DNA of 64,000 bases from Deltaproteobacteria bacterium (GTDB lineage Bacteria; Acidobacteriota; Thermoanaerobaculia; Multivoradales; JAHZIX01). This document shows positions 59,050 to 64,000 of this stretch, piece by piece. The translations under genes were made by a program, and so were the position numbers. The stretch spans positions 38,668 through 102,667 of the forward strand of contig JAHZIX010000041.1 in assembly GCA_022601195.1 (NCBI GenBank), in the 5' to 3' direction. A model generated the notes under the pieces. That model was not told the DNA's origin, searched no databases, and saw only the letters and a list, made by a program, of their open reading frames with translations. How positions within the stretch are numbered: the first letter of the stretch is position 1; each line of letters opens with the position of its first letter.

Positions 59050-60348
59050 GTGGACGAAAAATTCCCGAAGTACAGTCCCGAAACTCGTCTCATTCACGGC
59101 AAGATGGTCAGTCCTCATTGGAACTATCGTGACCATATCGTTCCTCCTATCAGTGCTTCAGCGTCTTATCGGCTGGAGAGCGCCGCTCGAGGCGCAGAGG
59201 GGTTCCTGGAGTTCGCCAACCCGGAGTTCAATCACGACACTCAGTCCCCCATCTATATCTATGATCGCCTCGATGAACCTAGCCGAGGCATGCTAGAGGA
59301 GAGACTGCAAGCAGCAGAAGGGGGCGGCACTTGCGTTACCTTCAGTACCGGAATGGCCGCGATCTCGGCAGCCTTGGGAGTCCTTCTCAAAGCCGGAGAC
59401 ACTCTGGTCTCACATCGCACGGTTTATGGCTGCAGCTACTCGCTTTTCACTAATTGGTACCCTCGCTTGGGCATCCGAGTGATCTTTGCGGATCTCACGG
59501 ATATCGATTCCCTGACCCGCTTACTGGAAGAAGACTCGAGCATCATGGCGGTCTACGGGGAAACCCCTTGCAACCCCAGCTTGGAGCTCCTGGATCTGCA
59601 AGCCATCGCCGCAGCTGTCCGCCCCTTTGCCGATGCCCGACCGCCTCGACGACGACCCTTCACCATAATCGACAATACATTTGCCACTCCCTACTGCCAA
59701 CGCCCTCTGGAGCACGGCATCGACATAGCCGTTCACAGCCTCACCAAGAACATTGGCGGCTTCGGCACCGATATGGGCGGCGCCGTCATCGGCCCCAAAC
59801 TCCTCGAGCCGGATCTGCTGCTCTACCGCAAGGACTTCGGTGGTGTGCTCTCTCCCAAGGCTGCTTGGCCACCTTTGGTCTACGGGCTACCCACCCTCGC
59901 CTTGCGCTGCCGCCAACAAATGGACCTCACTCACCAAGTGGCGGTCTTTCTGGAACAGCACCCCGCGGTAGACCGAGTCATCTACCCAGGCCTGCCTAGC
60001 CACCCACAGCACGAATTGGCCCAACGCCAGATGCGGGACTTCGACGGCGGCTTTGCCCCCGGGAGCCTTCTCTGTTTCGTGTTGGCTGGAGAAGCAGCGG
60101 AGGTAAAGGAACGAGGGGCCCGCTTCATGGACCTTTTGGCTCAGCAAGCCCTAACCATCACTCTCGCCGTATCCCTGGGCCAAATCCGCACCCTCATCGA
60201 GCACCCGGCGTCAATGACCCACGCTCCGGTACCGGCCGAAAACCAACTGGCAGCAGGAATCGAACCGGGGAGCATCCGCCTTTCTATCGGTCTAGAGAAA
60301 GCCGAAGACATCATCGCCGACCTAGAAAAGGCACTCAGCCAACTGTGA
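59050..60348 (+). CDS. Cystathionine gamma-synthase/methionine gamma-lyase family PLP enzyme
   Basis: 432 residues. PRYSPETRLIH-like opening (KYSPETRLIHGKMVSPHW), IYIYDRLDEPSRGMLEERL, TFSTGMAAISAALG, ETPCNPSLELLDLQAI, FTIIDNTFATPYCQ and the PLP-lysine block HSLTKNIGGFGTDMGG are diagnostic. The late GSIRLSIGLEKAEDIIADL matches the family end. The enzyme acts on sulfur amino acids, most likely methionine or O-acylhomoserine derivatives. The open frame continues back to a GTG at 58861 without homology; the GTG at 59050 has GAGGAG seven bases upstream and gives normal length. It is not obviously linked to the two-component genes downstream. Confidence 0.92.
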   Translation: MDEKFPKYSPETRLIHGKMVSPHWNYRDHIVPPISASASYRLESAARGAEGFLEFANPEFNHDTQSPIYIYDRLDEPSRGMLEERLQAAEGGGTCVTFSTGMAAISAALGVLLKAGDTLVSHRTVYGCSYSLFTNWYPRLGIRVIFADLTDIDSLTRLLEEDSSIMAVYGETPCNPSLELLDLQAIAAAVRPFADARPPRRRPFTIIDNTFATPYCQRPLEHGIDIAVHSLTKNIGGFGTDMGGAVIGPKLLEPDLLLYRKDFGGVLSPKAAWPPLVYGLPTLALRCRQQMDLTHQVAVFLEQHPAVDRVIYPGLPSHPQHELAQRQMRDFDGGFAPGSLLCFVLAGEAAEVKERGARFMDLLAQQALTITLAVSLGQIRTLIEHPASMTHAPVPAENQLAAGIEPGSIRLSIGLEKAEDIIADLEKALSQL

Positions 60349-60391
60349 CCTAGCCCGATCGGAATACGCCGAAGGACCCGGCCTCGCCAAC

Positions 60392-60411
60392 TCTGAGTCA
60401 AATGACTCAGA
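60392..60411. promoter_or_regulatory. 20-bp palindrome upstream of the two-component operon
   Basis: TCTGAGTCAAATGACTCAGA has exact 9-bp arms around AA, 34 bp before the sensor-kinase start. Candidate operator for a dimeric regulator, possibly the adjacent LuxR-type response regulator; a terminator for the PLP gene is the alternative. Confidence 0.5.
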
Positions 60412-60444
60412 CAATCTTCCTCTGTAGCTGAAAAGATAGAAGAG

Positions 60445-63400
60445 ATGAATCTGCGGGCGGGGATAGGGAACACCATGAAACGAGGAAGAGCGAGGAGAAC
60501 CCTGCCCTTTGGCATCTCTCTGCTCTGCTCCTGGCTCTGGGTTACCGGGGCTGCAGGGGTCGTCGAGCTGCGGGAAGGTACCAATCCTCCCGCGCTCCAC
60601 TTTTCCCACCTGACCGTGGATGATGGTCTGTCCGCAAACTCTGGTTTTGCCGTTCTGCGGGATGCGGACGGATTCCTATGGCTCGGCACGGAATCCGGTC
60701 TGAACCGCTTCGATGGACGCGAGTTTCTTCGTTTTGACCAAGAGGCAAAAAAAGCCTCTTACCTTTCGAAGAACATCATCAAAGTCATTCAACTCAGCCC
60801 ATCCGGAGAATTGTGGCTGGCCCGCGACGACCGAGATATCTGCCGGTTACCGAGGGAGACGATGCTCTTGGTCTGCTACCGGTATCGCTCTGAAGACTCA
60901 GCCAGCCTGCGTAGTGATCTGGTGACCTCCATGGTCTTCGACCCAGAGGGCAAGCTGTGGGTGGGGACCCGCACCAAGGGGCTGTTCGTGTTCTACCCGG
61001 AAGAACGCCGCTTCGAGAAGATCTCCCCTCCTCGAGAAGGTCGATGTCAGCTCCCGGGCAACTACGTGCCCAGCCTGCTGGCGGGCTCCCAAGGCGAGAT
61101 CTGGGTCGGAACTCTGCACGGCCTGTTCCGCTATTCGCCTGCGGACGGAGGCTGCTTTGAGGCCGTCGACACCTTGGAAGGATTGGGAGGGAAAGGGCAA
61201 CCTCTCAAGGTCAGTGCTCTATTTCTCGACCGCCAAGGCACTCTTTGGGTAGGGACCCGCGATCGTGGCGTTTTTCTACTCGAAGCGGGAACCCAATCCC
61301 TCCAGCCTCTGCCCCTCGAGTCGCCCGGATCGACCTTGAAACGGGCTTGGGTTCTCGCCTTCGCCGAGGATTCGGATGGGCATTTCTGGCTCGCCACAAG
61401 AGGAACCGGCCTGTTTCACATCGACCGAGAGCAGGGCCTTCTCTACAGCTATCGAGCCTCCTCCGTCCATCGAGGGGCCTTGGGGAGTGACAGCCTCCGC
61501 ACCCTTTTCGTAGACCGAGACGACACTTTATGGATCGGAACAGAGCAGGCCGGATTCAGCTACTTACCGCATGTTCGACTGTCATTCCCCCACCACCGTT
61601 CTCTGCGGATCGGCAATCGCACCCGCCCCGTAGTGGGAGTGTTTTCCCTCCATCTGGATGAGCAGGGGTCCATATGGGCGGGCACTCAAGACCAAGGCCT
61701 CTACCGCCTCGACCCTAGGAGCGGGCAGGCCAGAGATTATTTGGCGCCGGAGCCAGCCATAGAACCATCCACATCCAAGCGAGCGGCCGCTGACCGCGTC
61801 TACGCCCTGGCTTCCGGGAGGTCGGGGGAAGTCCTGGCGGGGACCTCCGGGGGCAGATTGCTCAGCTTTCGGCCCCCCTCCTTCGAGCCGCAGGAGGTCA
61901 CCCGGCTGGAGGGGCCGGGCGGCCCCCTCAGTATTCGGGCTCTGGTCGGTCACCAGAACGGCAGCCTCTGGGCTGCCACCTGGCAAGGCTCTCTGTTCTA
62001 CCTCCTTCCGGACCGAGGAGATCCAGTCCCCCTTGCCCTGGCACCCAGCGGCTCGCCTACGGACAACGAGGACCCCCTCATCAGCCTCGCCCGGGACCAC
62101 CTCGGTAACCTATGGGTTGGTACTTGGTCGAGAGGCCTGATCCGCCTCGATTACTCCACCGGTCGATCCCAGCAAATTCCGTTGCGCAAACCAGAGGCCG
62201 GTTCCATGGCTCGGATCGCCGGCATCCTCGAAACCCAGAAGGGAACGCTTTGGATAGCTACAGATCAAGGCCTGTTCCAAAGCCGTGGAGATCACTCTCA
62301 TTTCGAGCCGTTTCCCCCTTTGGGCAATGAGGTGGTCTACGGTATCCAGGAAGATCTTGAAGGAAACATTTGGGCCAGCGGCGAAAAGGGTTTGGTAAGA
62401 ATCCGCTTGAAATCGGGACAGGTCACACGATTTCACCATCGCCATGGCCTGCAAAGTGATGAGTTCAATGTCGGGGCGGCGACTCGGGGGCCCGGTGGGC
62501 TCCTCGCCTTTGGGGGACCCTATGGCTTTAACCTCTTTCAGCCAGAGTCCCTAGAGCTCCCTACCGAGGCACCCCCAGTCGTGTTGACTGGCCTGCGCAC
62601 GCCCGGTCGCCGTATGGAGCGATCTGAGGCGGTACTTCTTGCCGGAAAGTCCCTGACCCTCGCACCGGAAGAACGATCGGTAGCTTTTCAAGCTGCCGTG
62701 TTGGACTATCTGGATCCCAGCAGGAATCTCTACAGACACCGCCTCCGCGGCCTAGACGATACCTGGTCTGAGCCAACCACCAATCCCGAAGGCAACTACA
62801 ACAACCTTCCAGCCGGCACCTTTCAATTGGAGATTGCCGGAGCCAACAGCGATGGGCAGTGGAACCCCCTGGGGGTCGCCGTTTCCCTGGAGGTTCTGCC
62901 GAGGTTCTGGGAGCGACAGTCGGTTCGTTTCGCCCTCGCCTTGTTGGGCCTCGGCTCGATGTTGATGGTGGCGACCCTGCGTTACCGACGTCGATTGAGG
63001 CGCACCATGGCAGCCCACCAAGAAGACTTGGAAGTCCGCCAGCGACTGCTCGGAGAAAGGGAAAAGGAGAGAATTCAGCTCGCCCTGGAGCTCCATGATG
63101 GCCCCCTTCAGGAGCTCCATGCTCTGCAACTCGGCCTCAGCCGTCCACGGGGAATGGCCCGCGAGGACTTGAGGACCGCCCTCGTGGGCTTGGTTGCGCA
63201 GCTGCGGTCCGTCTGCGGCAGCTTGCGTTCACCGCTCCTCCAACCCTACGGCCTTGCCCCCGCCCTGGAAGACCACGCGAAACGCATCCGCAATCAGAAC
63301 CCCAACCTGGTGATCGACTTGGACCTGGAACCGGATGACCAACTCCTACCGGAAGCAACCCGCCTGGTGCTCTACCGGATCTTTCAGGAGTCTCTCACCA

Positions 63401-63672
63401 ACGCCCTCAAACACGGAGATCCGAGTCGTATCTCAGTTCGATTTCGACTCGGCCCGCCTACCGAATTGCGCATCGAAGATGACGGCCCGGGGTTTCAACC
63501 TCCAAAGCGATGGATCGAGCTGGCCCGAAAGGGCCATCTGGGGATTCTCGGCATGAAGGAACGCGCGGAATCCGTGGAGGGGAACTTGGAAATCTCTTCC
63601 TGTCCGGAAAAAGGCACCGTACTTCGAGTCACCATCCCAGGGACCTCGCCTGGCAAAGAAAAAGAGCATTGA
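60445..63672 (+). CDS. Two-component sensor kinase with propeller and Y_Y_Y domains
   Basis: 1075 residues. A signal peptide (FGISLLCSWLWVTGAAG) leads to a two-component-propeller region with repeated DADGFLWLGTESGLNRF-type blades (about 50-700). A Y_Y_Y domain has RHRLRGLDDTWSEPTTN and GNYNNLPAGTFQLEIAGAN. One membrane helix (FALALLGLGSMLMVATL, near 830) is followed by HisKA_3 (RIQLALELHDGPLQELHALQ, His884) and HATPase (ITNALKHGDP-like SLTNALKHGDPS, EDDGPGF, LGILGMKERAESVEG). The periplasmic part probably senses a ligand such as an oligosaccharide. A second ATG (60475) is a possible start. The response regulator follows 14 bp after the stop. Confidence 0.95.
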   Translation: MNLRAGIGNTMKRGRARRTLPFGISLLCSWLWVTGAAGVVELREGTNPPALHFSHLTVDDGLSANSGFAVLRDADGFLWLGTESGLNRFDGREFLRFDQEAKKASYLSKNIIKVIQLSPSGELWLARDDRDICRLPRETMLLVCYRYRSEDSASLRSDLVTSMVFDPEGKLWVGTRTKGLFVFYPEERRFEKISPPREGRCQLPGNYVPSLLAGSQGEIWVGTLHGLFRYSPADGGCFEAVDTLEGLGGKGQPLKVSALFLDRQGTLWVGTRDRGVFLLEAGTQSLQPLPLESPGSTLKRAWVLAFAEDSDGHFWLATRGTGLFHIDREQGLLYSYRASSVHRGALGSDSLRTLFVDRDDTLWIGTEQAGFSYLPHVRLSFPHHRSLRIGNRTRPVVGVFSLHLDEQGSIWAGTQDQGLYRLDPRSGQARDYLAPEPAIEPSTSKRAAADRVYALASGRSGEVLAGTSGGRLLSFRPPSFEPQEVTRLEGPGGPLSIRALVGHQNGSLWAATWQGSLFYLLPDRGDPVPLALAPSGSPTDNEDPLISLARDHLGNLWVGTWSRGLIRLDYSTGRSQQIPLRKPEAGSMARIAGILETQKGTLWIATDQGLFQSRGDHSHFEPFPPLGNEVVYGIQEDLEGNIWASGEKGLVRIRLKSGQVTRFHHRHGLQSDEFNVGAATRGPGGLLAFGGPYGFNLFQPESLELPTEAPPVVLTGLRTPGRRMERSEAVLLAGKSLTLAPEERSVAFQAAVLDYLDPSRNLYRHRLRGLDDTWSEPTTNPEGNYNNLPAGTFQLEIAGANSDGQWNPLGVAVSLEVLPRFWERQSVRFALALLGLGSMLMVATLRYRRRLRRTMAAHQEDLEVRQRLLGEREKERIQLALELHDGPLQELHALQLGLSRPRGMAREDLRTALVGLVAQLRSVCGSLRSPLLQPYGLAPALEDHAKRIRNQNPNLVIDLDLEPDDQLLPEATRLVLYRIFQESLTNALKHGDPSRISVRFRLGPPTELRIEDDGPGFQPPKRWIELARKGHLGILGMKERAESVEGNLEISSCPEKGTVLRVTIPGTSPGKEKEH

Positions 63673-63686
63673 AGGAGATTCGCTTC

Positions 63687-64000
63687 ATGAAGGAACCCGT
63701 GAGAACCCCCGTCCTTATCGTCGAGGATCATCCCCTCTTTCGCCAGGGGCTCAGAAACACTCTGGAAGACGCAGAGGATCTCCAAGTGGTGGGAGAAGCG
63801 GAAGGGGTGACTGGAGCGCTGGAGATCCTCCGGCAAAGCAAGGTCAGCGTGGCGTTGGTAGATCTCCGCCTTCAAAACCGATCCGGCCTGGACCTGGTCG
63901 AGATCCTTCGCCAGGACTACCCCGAAGTCAAAGCGCTGGTGCTCAGCGCCTTTGATTACCCCCACTACATTCATGCCGCGGTCGAAGCGGGCGCTGTCGA
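63687..64000 (+). CDS. Response regulator receiver (NarL/FixJ type), cut by right edge
   Basis: The first ~104 residues are visible. VLIVEDHPLFRQGLRNTLED carries the acidic pocket, ALVDLRLQNRSG the phosphoacceptor Asp region, and ALVLSAFDYPHYIHAAVEAG the switch residues. The pattern is typical of NarL-family regulators, whose C-terminal LuxR-type helix-turn-helix would lie beyond the window. It starts 14 bp after the HisKA_3-type sensor gene, the standard pairing. Confidence 0.92.
   Translation, partial: MKEPVRTPVLIVEDHPLFRQGLRNTLEDAEDLQVVGEAEGVTGALEILRQSKVSVALVDLRLQNRSGLDLVEILRQDYPEVKALVLSAFDYPHYIHAAVEAGAV

Overview
The window is GC-rich, densely coded DNA from a Gram-negative bacterium. 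Evidence for this includes a lipobox lipoprotein, a BepA-like M48 protease, a signal-peptide c-type cytochrome, and a one-piece beta-propeller/Y_Y_Y sensor kinase. The C-terminal domain of the secreted protein at 57683-58732 resembles a module I recall mainly from Acidobacteriota (Thermoanaerobaculia-like genomes). I would place the organism there, but only tentatively.

Layout. 1-4767: a minus-strand lipid/acyl-CoA operon (PHA-granule-type protein, a degenerate adenylation-like protein, thiolase, CoA-transferase) followed by a partial multihaem cytochrome. 4995-11411: housekeeping and envelope genes (5'-3' exonuclease, M48/TPR protease, soluble histidine kinase, CAP-domain protein, PepD). 11408-21283: an unusual island with three paralogous ~406-aa ATP-grasp ligases, a fourth unrelated ATP-grasp protein, an S51/cyanophycinase-like peptidase and an Fes-like esterase, interrupted by mscL and glgA. 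23472-44652: a plus-strand assembly-line operon with almost no intergenic space: adenylation-ACP loader, two type I PKS modules, flavin halogenase, C-A-PCP-TE NRPS whose A-domain code reads as glycine, and a patatin. 44653-47240: a mobile-element scar with an IS30 transposase tail, a MITE-like inverted-repeat element, a YiaA gene ending in an attC-like hairpin, and an orphan antitoxin. 47251-53851: a minus-strand operon of aromatic amino-acid lyase, crotonyl-CoA carboxylase/reductase homologue, NTF2-like protein, ABC1/UbiB kinase and GT1 glycosyltransferase. 54109-57217: GT2 glycosyltransferase, radical SAM enzyme and methyltransferase. 57683-64000: a secreted protein, a methionine gamma-lyase-type enzyme and a two-component system cut by the right edge.

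How the genes may work together. The lyase could make an aryl-acrylic acid, which the adenylation-ACP protein would load. Two KS-AT-DH-KR-ACP modules would extend it, possibly using a CCR-derived alkylmalonyl unit in the second. The NRPS would add glycine and release the chain, and the halogenase and glycosyltransferases would decorate it. This is inference from order and domain content; no product is demonstrated.

A second theme cuts across the window. Many short degenerate tandem arrays with 15-bp (sometimes 12-bp) units lie in linkers and tails of proteins, and also in two intergenic gaps.
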